NCBI GenBank assembly: GCA_014800795.1
Contig: JAAVFL010000004.1
Coordinates: 1-64,000, forward strand
Length of the DNA: 64,000 bases
Direction: 5' to 3'
DNA from: Bacteroidales bacterium
GTDB taxonomy: Bacteria > Bacteroidota > Bacteroidia > Bacteroidales > Muribaculaceae
This document shows positions 1 through 9,179 of this stretch, piece after piece. The translations under genes were made by a program, and so were the position numbers. Below the pieces are notes generated by a model. The model saw only the letters and a program-made list of their open reading frames with translations, did no database searches and had not been told where the DNA came from. Positions within the stretch are counted from its first letter, which is position 1, and every line of letters starts with the position of its first letter.

Positions 1-568
1 AAAGGTGTGCATATCTTTGCGAATACTTTAACAACATACATTTTACATTGACCTCTGATATCGGGCAGCCCGGAATACCATAGCCCGGAATATACCTGCG
101 AGCCGTGATGGTTGATTATTGTTGCCGTCGGATTACTCCGGCAACCAGCATATCAGACAGCCATCCGATTATAGCTGTGCGTTCGTTTGCACCTATCCAT
201 CCTGATTGTACTATCCGCCGTGGATAGCTATCTCTCAACTCGGATTAATGGTAGGCACGATTTGCAGGCTGGCTGTAAGCTGTTTCAGCTGCGGACCCCA
301 ATTGAGGCTGTGGAAATGAGTGATGTACTGTGAGAATGAATCTGAATAGCGGTTATGAGTGTGTCGGGTTTATGCGTGTTCTACCGGATATAAGGGGGGT
401 GTGAGGCAGGGTGTGTCGAGCATTCTGTTTTAGCCTGTCCATCATTTATTTTTGAGAAGTATTAGCTGTTGCAATATGAGGAGGTTTCGTGTGGTGTTTG
501 CATGCAGGGCGCGCACTATGGTTTAGGGCGCGTTGGCAGGCGTAAAGTTCTTAATTTCTACTAAATGT
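1..568. other. Intergenic stretch without a convincing gene
   Basis: No open reading frame here has protein-like content. A TATCTTTG at 12-19 matches the Bacteroidetes -7 element, so a transcript could begin near 25 on the plus strand. Small hairpins are visible (GTTGCCG/CGGCAAC around 121-146 and CTATCC/GGATAG around 210-226), and the direct repeat AGCCCGGAATA occurs twice around 66-92. A long-range CTGATAT/ATATCAG pairing (about 54-60 with 151-157) could enclose the first part. No terminator-like T run follows, so I do not call an RNA gene. Confidence 0.4.
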
Positions 569-599
569 TTTGTGGGTTGGAAAGTTGTTTGTAATTTTG
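569..599 (+). promoter_or_regulatory. Promoter of the mannosyltransferase-pyrC unit
   Basis: TTTG at 569-572, a 19-base spacer and TAATTTTG at 592-599 fit the Bacteroidetes -33/-7 consensus exactly. Transcription would start near 606. That rules out the upstream ATG at 570 and supports the ATG at 630 as the true start. Confidence 0.75.
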
Positions 600-629
600 T
601 TTGCAAATTTTTTTCAGACTTATCGGGAT

Positions 630-1403
630 ATGCAGCAAATTGTCGGATCTGATGTCAGGAGGGATTCACTTGTCATTATACCAATGTATAATGAGAAGGA
701 GAATGCTGCGGCAATTATTGACGCGGTTCTTGGGCTTGAACATGGGTTCGATGTGCTTGTGATTGATGATAATTCGCCTGATGGTACCGGTGCTATTGTA
801 AAGAGAAAGATTGCTGAGAATCCGGGCAGAGTCCATATAATTGAGCGCAGCGGTAAGCTTGGGTTAGGTACGGCCTACATAGAAGGTTTCAAATGGGGGC
901 TCGCTCATGGCTACGATTATATTTTCGAGATGGATGCCGATTTCTCGCATAATCCGAATGATTTGCCTGCTCTTTACCGTGAGTGTGCCGAGAATGGGTC
1001 GGATGTGGCTGTAGGTTCGCGATATGTTACGGGCGTGAATGTGGTTAATTGGCCGATGGGACGTGTTCTCATGTCGTATTTCGCGTCGAAATATGTGCAG
1101 GCTGTAACAGGGCTTAAGGTGAAGGATACCACGGCCGGTTTCGCATGTTACAGGAGCGAGGTATTGCGTACGATGGAGCTGGACAAGATCCGGTTCAAGG
1201 GGTATGCTTTCCAGATAGAGATGAAATATACTGCTGTAAAGTGTGGTTTCAAGGTCACTGAAGTTCCTATTGTCTTTGTCAATCGTGTTCTGGGGACATC
1301 CAAAATGTCGTCGGCGATATTCGGCGAGGCTCTGTTCGGTGTGGTTAAACTGAAACTTGACTCTCTTACCCGCAAGTATCCTGCCAAAGAAACGAGACAT
1401 TAA
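630..1403 (+). CDS. Polyprenol-phosphate mannose synthase (GT2, DPM1-like)
   Basis: Family 2 glycosyltransferase of the dolichol/polyprenol-phosphate mannose synthase type. The family transfers a sugar, usually mannose from GDP-mannose, to a polyprenyl phosphate at the inner face of the membrane. The 257-residue protein opens with the nucleotide-sugar fold (LVIIPMYNEKEN), then DDNSPDGTG and the metal-binding EMDADFSHNP, followed by VGSRY and a GFACYRSEVL segment typical of the DPM1 group. No C-terminal membrane helices are seen, as in the short soluble DPM1 forms. An upstream in-frame ATG at 570 lies within the promoter, so I use 630. Dihydroorotase follows after 53 bases on the same strand, probably in one transcript. 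The sugar donor cannot be read from sequence. Confidence 0.9.
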   Translation: MQQIVGSDVRRDSLVIIPMYNEKENAAAIIDAVLGLEHGFDVLVIDDNSPDGTGAIVKRKIAENPGRVHIIERSGKLGLGTAYIEGFKWGLAHGYDYIFEMDADFSHNPNDLPALYRECAENGSDVAVGSRYVTGVNVVNWPMGRVLMSYFASKYVQAVTGLKVKDTTAGFACYRSEVLRTMELDKIRFKGYAFQIEMKYTAVKCGFKVTEVPIVFVNRVLGTSKMSSAIFGEALFGVVKLKLDSLTRKYPAKETRH

Positions 1404-1456
1404 TATAGCGTTGTATATTGAAACATAATTTTGTCAAGTAATTCGTGTGAGCTGTC

Positions 1457-2809
1457 ATGAAGCCAAAGATTTTAGCAAACGGATTGATTTTCAGCAACGG
1501 TTTCCGTTTCAAGGGAAGCGTGACTGTAGATAGCGGTCTGATTGAAAGGGTTGATACCGGTTATGTGGATATTTCTGATATCCCGTGCGAGAATTACGAG
1601 GTTATAGATTGTGAGGGGAAGATGATTCTTCCCGGTGTGATTGACGAGCATGTTCATTTCCGTGATCCGGGTCTGACGGAGAAGGGAGATATCGCCACAG
1701 AGAGCCGCGCCGCGATTGCAGGAGGGGTGACCTCTTTCTTTGATATGCCCAACACGGTTCCGCAGACAACGACTGTGGAGGCGTGGGAGCGCAAGATGGA
1801 GCGTGCTGCCGAGGTTTCGGCCGCAAACTACGCTTTTTTCCTTGGTGTGACGAATTCCAATCTCGATGAGATACTTCATGCGGATTATACCCGTATTCCA
1901 GGTGTGAAGCTGTTTATGGGCAGTTCTACCGGAGGAATGTTGGTGAACAACGATGAGATGATGCATCGTCTGTTCACACAGTTCCCTTATGTGATTGCGT
2001 GTCATGCGGAGAGCGAAGATGTGATATCGGCCAATAAGACAAGGCTCCAGGGCGAATATCCCGGTGGAATCCCGGTTGGGTTGCATAGTATGCTCCGCTC
2101 ACGCGAGGCATGTGTGGAGGCTTCGCGAAAGGCCGTGGAGCTGGCTCAGGCCACAGGCGCACGTCTTCATCTGATGCATGTCACAACCGCTGAAGAGCTT
2201 GATTTCCTGTCACCCGGCGATGTGGCCGGGAAGCGCATAACGGCTGAAACATGTCCTCACTATCTTTGTTTTACTGATGTGTCCGTAGGCGCTACGGGTG
2301 GACTTACGAAATGTAATCCGGCGCTGAAAACCGCAGATGACCGTAGGGCGCTTATGCGTGCCGTTGCCGATGGCCGTATTGATGTCATAGCAACGGATCA
2401 TGCCCCGCATCTCCTTTCAAGCAAGCAAGGGGGCGACGCGCTGACAACGGCGTCGGGAATGCCCTCGGTGCAGTATGCTCTCCCTATAATGCTCCAGCTG
2501 ACCCGTAAAGGAGTGTTTACGATTGAGGATGTGGTAGAGAAGATGAGCGGTGCCCCGGCCCGCCTGTACCGAATGTCGCGGCGCGGCTACATACGTCCGC
2601 ATTATGCGGCAGATCTCGTTATCATAGATCCTGATGCAGATTACACTATAACGGCCGACAGTGTGATCAGTTCGTGCGGATGGACGCCGTATGAGGGTAT
2701 GAAGCTTAATTTCCGTGTGGAACAGACATGGGTCAACGGGCGGCCGGCGTATGTCGATGGTAAATTCACCGGGATTCAGAAGGCTTTGGCGATCCGATTT
2801 GATATTTGA
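1457..2809 (+). CDS. pyrC: Dihydroorotase
   Basis: Cytoplasmic amidohydrolase of de novo pyrimidine synthesis; it interconverts carbamoyl-aspartate and dihydroorotate. The 450-residue chain carries the metal-binding DEHVHFRDPGLTEKGD motif near residue 60, GGVTSFFDMPNT near 90, a mid-chain CHAE, the HVTT...ETCPHYL segment, and DHAPH near residue 315. This is the long dihydroorotase/allantoinase type of about 420-450 residues, not the short E. coli type. The HxH and DxAPH residues needed for catalysis are present. The ATG at 1457 gives an N-terminus (KILANGLIFSNG) normal for the family. It lies 53 bases behind the mannosyltransferase and is likely transcribed with it. Confidence 0.93.
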   Translation: MKPKILANGLIFSNGFRFKGSVTVDSGLIERVDTGYVDISDIPCENYEVIDCEGKMILPGVIDEHVHFRDPGLTEKGDIATESRAAIAGGVTSFFDMPNTVPQTTTVEAWERKMERAAEVSAANYAFFLGVTNSNLDEILHADYTRIPGVKLFMGSSTGGMLVNNDEMMHRLFTQFPYVIACHAESEDVISANKTRLQGEYPGGIPVGLHSMLRSREACVEASRKAVELAQATGARLHLMHVTTAEELDFLSPGDVAGKRITAETCPHYLCFTDVSVGATGGLTKCNPALKTADDRRALMRAVADGRIDVIATDHAPHLLSSKQGGDALTTASGMPSVQYALPIMLQLTRKGVFTIEDVVEKMSGAPARLYRMSRRGYIRPHYAADLVIIDPDADYTITADSVISSCGWTPYEGMKLNFRVEQTWVNGRPAYVDGKFTGIQKALAIRFDI

Positions 2810-2874
2810 CATCCGGCAGGATTGAAAGATCTTTCAGCCGCATTTTATCGAGATTCATTTCATACGTCCAAATG

Positions 2875-2934
2875 TCGGAGAGCATAACCCACGGTACCAT
2901 GTGAAGTCGGTTTACCGGGTGTTATGCTCTCCGA
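2875..2934. terminator. Long hairpin between convergent pyrC and ansA
   Basis: A 14-base arm starting TCGGAGAGCATAAC at 2875 pairs perfectly with its complement ending at 2934, and an inner CGGTA/TACCG pairing extends it. It lies between two converging genes and probably ends transcription in both directions, although no strong T run follows on either strand. Confidence 0.6.
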
Positions 2935-2959
2935 TGTCTATTATACCGCAAGTAGCTGT

Positions 2960-4012
2960 TCAGATAGTCATTTCACCGCATATAGGATGAAGGAGGCTGT
3001 TGGCGACCTGGCGTGGAGTGAGCCCTGTTCCGAAGAGGAACATCATTTTAGTAAGCGCGGCTTCGGTAGTGAGGTCATGGCCCGATATCACTCCGGCCTG
3101 AGCCAGATGATTACCTGTCGCGTAGCGTTTCTGCTGTACTCCACCGTTGACACACTGGGTTACGTTCAGAACCACTACACCGCGGTCCACGGTATCTCTC
3201 ACGGCGCGCTGAAACCATTCGCAAGTGGGTGCGTTTCCGGCACCGTAGGTCTTGAGTACGACTCCTTTTACGCCGGGTGTCTCGAGTTGCTGACGCAGAG
3301 ATCGCTCGGTCATTCCGGGATTTACGTATACGATGATAACGTCCGTGTTGAGTCCCGTATGTACTTTCAGCGGCAGCCTGTCGTGAAGTCTCCATAGTGA
3401 GTCGATATTGAACTGGATCGAAAGTCCTATCTTGGCGAGCTGGGGATAGTTGTTGCTTTTGAAGGCGTTGAAGTTGTCGGCGCTCATTTTTGTGGAGCGG
3501 TTCCCGCGCCAAAGATAGTTTTCGAAAAGTATAGCCACCTCCTGAACCATCGGTTCACCGTTGATGGGATCTACCGCGGCGGCAATCTGAAGTGCAGTTA
3601 TAAGGTTCTCTTCACCGTCGGTTCTCACTTCTCCGATGGGAAGCTGCGACCCTGTGATGATGACAGGTTTATGCAGATGTTCGAGCATGAACGACAGCGC
3701 AGAAGCTGTGTATGCCATTGTGTCTGTGCCGTGGAGAACTACAAATCCGTCGAAGTGATTGTAGTTCCGCCCGATTTCAGATGCGATCTGTTGCCAATGT
3801 CCCGGGTTTATATTACTTGAATCGATAGGCGGGTCGAACTGTATATGCTCGATATCGTAGTCAAGCATTTTGATCTTCGGTACGTTATCAATCAGATGAT
3901 TGAAGTCGAACGGACTGAGAGTATGTGTACACGGGTCCTCTATCATGCCGATAGTGCCTCCGGTATATATGATGAGGATGCGCGGCCGCGTATGGCTTTC
4001 GGTCTGCTTCAT
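2960..4012 (-). CDS. ansA: Type I L-asparaginase
   Basis: Hydrolyses asparagine to aspartate and ammonia. The 350-residue protein has no signal peptide and so resembles the cytoplasmic type I enzymes. The first active-site signature is IYTGGTIGMIED, with the catalytic threonine near residue 20. The second is VVLHGTDTMAYTAS, with Thr96-Asp97. The substrate-lysine region TGSQLPIGEVRTDGEENL is also present. It follows metG on the same strand with a 72-base gap and could be read from the metG promoter. Its 3' end faces pyrC across a long hairpin. Confidence 0.92.
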   Translation of the reverse strand: MKQTESHTRPRILIIYTGGTIGMIEDPCTHTLSPFDFNHLIDNVPKIKMLDYDIEHIQFDPPIDSSNINPGHWQQIASEIGRNYNHFDGFVVLHGTDTMAYTASALSFMLEHLHKPVIITGSQLPIGEVRTDGEENLITALQIAAAVDPINGEPMVQEVAILFENYLWRGNRSTKMSADNFNAFKSNNYPQLAKIGLSIQFNIDSLWRLHDRLPLKVHTGLNTDVIIVYVNPGMTERSLRQQLETPGVKGVVLKTYGAGNAPTCEWFQRAVRDTVDRGVVVLNVTQCVNGGVQQKRYATGNHLAQAGVISGHDLTTEAALTKMMFLFGTGLTPRQVANSLLHPICGEMTI

Positions 4013-4084
4013 GTTCGGTATAGATCTATAGTTACACTCACGTGAAGAGAGAGGATATCGGAGAGAGAGGATAAAGGATGTGTC

Positions 4085-6127
4085 TCAGCCTACTTTAGCG
4101 CCTGGAGTTACCGCTCCGGTAGGACCGATAACAACAAGCGAGCCATCGGGGTTCTGTGCCGACAGGATCATGCCCTGGGAAAGCACCCCTTTGAGCTTGC
4201 GCGGAGCGAAGTTCGCGACGAAGCATATCTGTTTCCCGACGAGATCCTCGGGATTGTAATATTTAGCAATGCCGCTGACAATGGTGCGCTGTTCCATGCC
4301 GTCGTCGATGAGGAACTGCAGCAGCTTGTCGGCTTTGGGCACTTTATTGCATTCGAGTATGGTTCCAACGCGGATATCCACTTTGGTGAAGTCTTCGAAT
4401 GGGACGTCGGCCATCTGGGGCTCGGGACGCCAGCTCTTGCGTTTGTTCTCCTCACGTATGCGGTCAAGGCGGTCGAGCTGTGCCTGTATCGCATCATCCT
4501 CGATTTTCTCGAACAGAAGTTCGGGTTGCGCAAGCTGAACGCCGGGAGAGAGGAGATTGTCGCTTCCGAGCATATCCCATGTAAGGTTTTTCATACCGAG
4601 CATTCCGGCGAGTTTCCCGCTCATGAATGGTAGGAAGGGCTCGAAAGCAACCGCTATGTTGGCGCAGATCTGGAGGGCGACGTTCAGTATGGTCGCCACG
4701 CGTGTCATATCTGTTTTCGCCACTTTCCACGGCTCTGTCTCCTGAAGGTATTTGTTGCCCAACCGGGCTATGTTCATGGCTTCCTTGAGGGCTTCGCGGA
4801 AGTGGAAGGTTTCGAGATTGGCGGTGAGGGCTCCGGCTATAGTTTTCAGCTCGTCGAATACTTGGGTATCTACAGGCTGCATGTCGGTTGCAGCCGGAAC
4901 TTTTCCGTCGAAATATTTGTGGGTCAGAACCATCGCGCGGTTCACGAAGTTTCCGAGAATAGCCACGAGTTCCGAGTTGTTTCGGCTCTGGAAATCGCGC
5001 CATGTGAAATCGTTGTCTTTTGTCTCCGGAGCGTTGGCGGTGAGTACATAGCGTAGCACATCCTGTTTGCCGGGGAAATCGCGCAGATATTCGTGGAGCC
5101 AGATAGCCCAGTTGCGTGAGGTGGATATTTTATCCCCCTCGAGATTAAGGAATTCATTGGCAGGCACATTGTCGGGCAGCTGGTAATTGTCGCCGTATGC
5201 CATCAGCATGGCCGGGAATATGATGCAGTGGAACACGATGTTGTCCTTGCCGATGAAGTTGATTATACGTGTTTCCGGATCTTTCCAGTAGGTTTCCCAG
5301 CTGTCGGGCAGCAACTCCTTGGTGTTGGATATATATCCGATTGGGGCATCGAACCACACGTATAGCACCTTACCTTCGGCGCCTTCCACGGGGACAGGCA
5401 CACCCCAGTCGAGGTCGCGGCTTACGGCGCGTGGCTGCAATCCCAGGTCGATCCACGATTTGCATTGGCCGTAGACGTTTGTTTTCCATTCCTTGTGGCC
5501 TTCGAGAATCCATTCCGACAGGGGTGTTTCCCAGCGGTCGAGGGGCAGATACCAGTGTTTTGTCTCTTTCAGCACGGGAGTATTGCCGGTGATGGCGCTC
5601 TTGGGATTGATGAGGTCTGTTGCGTTGAGCGACGAGCCACACTTCTCGCATTGGTCGCCGTAAGCGCGGTCGTAGTGACAGTGGGGGCACTCGCCGGTCA
5701 CATAGCGGTCGGCGAGAAACTGGTTTGCTTTCTCGTCGTAGAGCTGCATTGAAGTTTTCTCCACGAAGTGCCCGTTATCGTATAGGCGGCGGAAAAATTC
5801 CGAGGCCGTTTCCGCATGAATATCGCTTGTGGTACGTGAATAAATATCGAACGACACTCCGAGTTCCTCCATCGAATCCTTGATGATGGCGTGGTAGCGG
5901 TCTACGATGTCCTGAGGGGTCACGCCTTCGTTCTGTGCTTTTATGGTGATAGGCACTCCATGCTCGTCAGATCCTCCGATCATCACCACATCCTCACCTC
6001 TGAGGCGAAGGAAGCGGGTATATATGTCGGCCGGAACATACACTCCGGCGAGGTGTCCGATATGCACGGGGCCGTTGGCATACGGAAGGGCGGTAGTGAC
6101 AAGGGTGCGCTTGAATTTCTTTTCCAT
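4085..6127 (-). CDS. metG: Methionyl-tRNA synthetase
   Basis: Charges tRNA-Met with methionine. The 680-residue protein has HIGH at residues 22-25, a zinc knuckle ([18 protein letters not shown]) in the connective peptide, and KISTS in place of KMSKS near residue 340, the usual form in many MetRS enzymes. The C-terminal hundred residues (from about [11 protein letters not shown]) form an EMAPII/Trbp111-like OB-fold that binds tRNA and dimerises the enzyme. Length and domain order are complete. A promoter-like pair lies 24-54 bases upstream. Asparaginase follows downstream on the same strand. Confidence 0.96.
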   Translation of the reverse strand: MEKKFKRTLVTTALPYANGPVHIGHLAGVYVPADIYTRFLRLRGEDVVMIGGSDEHGVPITIKAQNEGVTPQDIVDRYHAIIKDSMEELGVSFDIYSRTTSDIHAETASEFFRRLYDNGHFVEKTSMQLYDEKANQFLADRYVTGECPHCHYDRAYGDQCEKCGSSLNATDLINPKSAITGNTPVLKETKHWYLPLDRWETPLSEWILEGHKEWKTNVYGQCKSWIDLGLQPRAVSRDLDWGVPVPVEGAEGKVLYVWFDAPIGYISNTKELLPDSWETYWKDPETRIINFIGKDNIVFHCIIFPAMLMAYGDNYQLPDNVPANEFLNLEGDKISTSRNWAIWLHEYLRDFPGKQDVLRYVLTANAPETKDNDFTWRDFQSRNNSELVAILGNFVNRAMVLTHKYFDGKVPAATDMQPVDTQVFDELKTIAGALTANLETFHFREALKEAMNIARLGNKYLQETEPWKVAKTDMTRVATILNVALQICANIAVAFEPFLPFMSGKLAGMLGMKNLTWDMLGSDNLLSPGVQLAQPELLFEKIEDDAIQAQLDRLDRIREENKRKSWRPEPQMADVPFEDFTKVDIRVGTILECNKVPKADKLLQFLIDDGMEQRTIVSGIAKYYNPEDLVGKQICFVANFAPRKLKGVLSQGMILSAQNPDGSLVVIGPTGAVTPGAKVG

Positions 6128-6150
6128 TTATCTTCAATCTGTTTAAGTTG

Positions 6151-6181
6151 CAAAATTACTAAATTCCGCTGAGAATTAAAA
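6151..6181 (-). promoter_or_regulatory. Promoter of metG
   Basis: On the minus strand TAATTTTG (6158-6151) is preceded by 19 bases and a TTTT -33-like element. Transcription would start about 15-20 bases before the metG ATG. Confidence 0.6.
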
Positions 6182-6267
6182 GAACCAGGGTGCAAACAGC
6201 ATGCTTTGGTATGTGTGTCGCCGGAAGAGAAATAAAGACACCGTATCAGGGCGGTATAACTGTGAAA

Positions 6268-6304
6268 GCCCCCTGAAAGTACGTTCGTAGTACTTTCAGG
6301 GGGC
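6268..6304 (-). terminator. Terminator after the 6340-8652 gene
   Basis: GCCCCCTGAAAGTAC and its perfect complement form a 15-bp stem with a 7-base loop. On the minus strand a short TTTC follows, 36 bases past the stop codon. It could also shield the divergent metG promoter. Confidence 0.7.
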
Positions 6305-6339
6305 ATGGTATGTGTATGTCAGTTGTGGTTACAGCCGGC

Positions 6340-8652
6340 TTATCGGTTAATTTTGCGTACAGAACCGTCGGAGTATCTGACAATAAAGATACCTTCTGTA
6401 GCGGCAGATTCGTTTATCCGGCGACCGTCGGGAGTGAAGTATTCTACCGGAACAGCGTCGGCCGGAGCAGCAATCAGATCGTTCACGCCCGCAAATTCCG
6501 TAATATTAAACGATAATTCCACGCCTGGAGCTTTGAGGGTGAGTGTTCCCTCGGCTATTACTTCGGTATCGTTGTGGCGAACGTTAAGCACAGTGTTGCC
6601 ATAACGTCCGGAGACGCTGGCGGTCACTCCTGCGGGAGCGTCGACTGTGAACCGCGATCCGTCGTAGTAGCTGCTGAGAGCAATTTCGAGGGGGGTGCCG
6701 TCGGAGGGAACCGCAATGTCGGTGACTTCCGAGGTGAGCCAAGGGTATTCGCCCACGAGATTGATAGCGAAGCCCGACATAAGATCGCCGTATTCATTTG
6801 AAATGTTTGCAATTGCCGACCATGTCTTTCTCGGATTACCTTCGCGGGTGATTGTCTTTTCAATCCATCCGTGGCAGAGATAGGGATGGGGGTATTCGCC
6901 AATCATCGGCGAGAAGAGTTCGACGCCTTTGCCATTGAAGCCTGTGATACGGGCTGCATAGGCAATGTTGCTCTGATCAAGTACTACAGGGGTGTCGAAA
7001 TTGAACGGAATTGTAAGATAGTCGCTTGATCCGAATTCGTATGTCACAACATCAGTTCCCTTGCATACGGCGGAGGCAACCACGGGAGCACCCTCTATCA
7101 CATAATCGTTGGCCATCGCCAGAATTTCGATTGTAAATTCAGCTTCAGGCGAAATCTTACCCATGGCGAGAAGATGTGCTTTACTTACTACCAGCGGTGA
7201 TGCCGACGGATAGATGAAGTTGAGTATGGCATCGAGGGTTACAAAGTTCTCCTCCGATGCTTCATCGTCGAAAGTGTATTTTGTCCAGAAATCCGATACA
7301 CCCTCGCCTCGGCCGAACACCGGAATATTGGCCGAACCGTATTCGCGGGCGGCAAGCACCTCGGTGATTCCTTGTGTAATGGGATCGAACGGAAGCAGAC
7401 CGTAGACTTCGGCAGAGCCATCGCTAAACATTACCTCGGTAGAGCCTCCGATCTGTATATAGTTGTAAGTCGGAGCGTAAACAGATTCTTTATATTGAGG
7501 TGCTGATGCCGAAATTGTGGGGGGAGCTACTAAGTTATGGCGTGTAGTCGATTCGGTAGAATAGTTCGGTGTATATTTCAGTAACAGGAAGTCGGGATCG
7601 CTGTCGGAAACGGTCATCTCTCCGGTAGCGGGATCCTGATAAGTCCAAGCACATGTAGTTCCTTCCGGGAATTCTGCCATTCCGAACGGGTCGTTGATCC
7701 ACATTAGGTCTGCATATACCGGGAGCATTGCAATCGGGGTGATGTTCACGGTCCATCCCTGTTCGCTGCTGAATCCGTAGAACAGTGTTTCGTATGGTTC
7801 GAGATATGGAGGTATATCAATACCGGGGTAATCCACAGCGATATTGTCGAGAATAGCAGAGTCGCAGTCGGTGCCGTAATAATGGAATGCGATCTGTACG
7901 TTTTTACCCTCATACCCGTCGAGTGAAACGGTGACCGGCTCGAGAACGCCCGATCCTCCAATCATATCGTATGCCGCTTTTCCGGCGTTGTCGTCGGTCA
8001 TGCTGTAGATCGGGGTCCATTCGTTGGCGCCCTCCTCGCGGATAAGAACCTTTATGTCGCCCTTTGCCTCGAACTGGGTGAATACCATTTCGTCGGGGTT
8101 ATAGTAAGCCCAGTCGTAATAATACATACATGCGGTGTACATATCGAAGCTCAGAGTCATTTTCTCCTCTACTGTGAATATGGGCGATATGAGCTTCTCA
8201 TCCTGTAGCTTGTCGCCTCCGGCTACGCTAAGGTTGATATAATATATTCCGTCGGTTGGGGCTGGAAAATAGTAATTGGGCTGCGAGAAAGCATTCCATT
8301 TCTGCTTAGCTGTAAGCTCGTTGCTGCCGAGGCTTTCCGTGGTCCATCCGTCGGGAATCCATCCTTCGGAGGTTCCGTCGTAAGCTTCGAAACTTTCGAA
8401 GAGCGCCGCTGTGCCATTGGTGGCGGCGCGCTTCGGCATCGACTTTTTTATGAGAGGATTTATGGTGTTATCGATGCGTAGGGCCGGAGCAGCTTTGCGC
8501 ACAGGGGCATTTTCAGTTTTTCCCGTGGTGGCCGGGATAATGGTCTTATGCGCTTTCGGCAGCATTGATACACTCTGGAACTGCGAACTTTCGGCCGAGA
8601 TTGTCAGCGAAACCGCGCAAGTGACCAGTGATAGAAGTAATAATTGCTTCAT
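6340..8652 (-). CDS. Large exported protein with jelly-roll domain and type IX-like C-tail
   Basis: A 770-residue exported protein. It starts with a signal peptide (MKQLLLLSLVTCAVSLTISA). Residues around 85-275 (LFESFEAYDGTSEGWIPDGW ... AILDNIAVDYPG) look like a choice-of-anchor J, concanavalin-like jelly roll found on Bacteroidetes surface proteins. The rest is beta-rich with no recognised catalytic residues. The last 40 residues (VPVEYFTPDGR ... GIFIVRYSDGSVRK) match the tail of the GH43-SGNH protein at 18018-21002 and resemble type IX secretion C-terminal tails, so surface or extracellular location is inferred. It stands alone, with its own promoter and terminator. Function unknown. Confidence 0.85.
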   Translation of the reverse strand: MKQLLLLSLVTCAVSLTISAESSQFQSVSMLPKAHKTIIPATTGKTENAPVRKAAPALRIDNTINPLIKKSMPKRAATNGTAALFESFEAYDGTSEGWIPDGWTTESLGSNELTAKQKWNAFSQPNYYFPAPTDGIYYINLSVAGGDKLQDEKLISPIFTVEEKMTLSFDMYTACMYYYDWAYYNPDEMVFTQFEAKGDIKVLIREEGANEWTPIYSMTDDNAGKAAYDMIGGSGVLEPVTVSLDGYEGKNVQIAFHYYGTDCDSAILDNIAVDYPGIDIPPYLEPYETLFYGFSSEQGWTVNITPIAMLPVYADLMWINDPFGMAEFPEGTTCAWTYQDPATGEMTVSDSDPDFLLLKYTPNYSTESTTRHNLVAPPTISASAPQYKESVYAPTYNYIQIGGSTEVMFSDGSAEVYGLLPFDPITQGITEVLAAREYGSANIPVFGRGEGVSDFWTKYTFDDEASEENFVTLDAILNFIYPSASPLVVSKAHLLAMGKISPEAEFTIEILAMANDYVIEGAPVVASAVCKGTDVVTYEFGSSDYLTIPFNFDTPVVLDQSNIAYAARITGFNGKGVELFSPMIGEYPHPYLCHGWIEKTITREGNPRKTWSAIANISNEYGDLMSGFAINLVGEYPWLTSEVTDIAVPSDGTPLEIALSSYYDGSRFTVDAPAGVTASVSGRYGNTVLNVRHNDTEVIAEGTLTLKAPGVELSFNITEFAGVNDLIAAPADAVPVEYFTPDGRRINESAATEGIFIVRYSDGSVRKINR

Positions 8653-8706
8653 GTAAAATTATTTATAAGATTAGATGTTATTACTGCGTAAAGTTTAGGA
8701 TTATAA

Positions 8707-8798
8707 ATAAGTCTTGCATATAATGCATTCAAATAGACTTTACACTATCTGCGGCATCCTTTCGGCGGATAATATAAAATAATTTCCACGACTTACTT
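8707..8798 (-). repeat. Dispersed inverted-repeat element, copy A (deleted form)
   Basis: Read on the minus strand from 8798, the first 32 bases equal the start of the longer copy at 53437 (AAGTAAGTCGTGGAAATT...), then it jumps to the copy-C interior GGATGCCGC...AAAGTCT. The far terminal repeat is shortened. The element sits in the 5' leader of the 6340-8652 gene, downstream of the promoter at 8817-8848. Confidence 0.7.
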
Positions 8799-8816
8799 AT
8801 TATGGAAATTTTATCA

Positions 8817-8848
8817 CAAAGATACTTAAAATGTCGCATACCTGCCAA
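8817..8848 (-). promoter_or_regulatory. Promoter of the 6340-8652 gene
   Basis: Minus-strand TTGG (8848-8845), a 20-base spacer and TATCTTTG (8824-8817). The same TTGG-N20-TATCTTTG pair precedes the gene at 18018-21002. The leader would be about 160 bases and contains repeat copy A. Confidence 0.65.
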
Positions 8849-9094
8849 TCATCTAACTATTTTTAACCAAAAAAACGAATGCAGCTGTTGAACTTCGTTG
8901 CGGATAGATAATTGCATCGTCGTGAAATTGTAGCTACTCTGGCTGGACGCATTCCACTCGCACCGGCATATACCGATGGCTGCCTATCCCTGCCTGGGCG
9001 TTTGTCATGTACCGTATGCAGCCGCCACCTAAAGGGGCCTCGCTATTGACTGTTTTGATGCGGTTGCCCTGGTGTATGTTATGAAATATTTCTG

Positions 9095-9102
9095 TAGTTT
9101 TG
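9095..9102 (+). promoter_or_regulatory. Probable -7 element of the glutaminase gene
   Basis: TAGTTTTG fits TAnnTTTG and lies 78 bases before the chosen start. No good -33 box is found at the usual spacing. Confidence 0.45.
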
Positions 9103-9179
9103 CGAAACTTTAACAAACGCTTATTGTTAAATATTAATAATAAGAGAGTGAATAACTATGCTTGCTTTTAAGGATCCAT

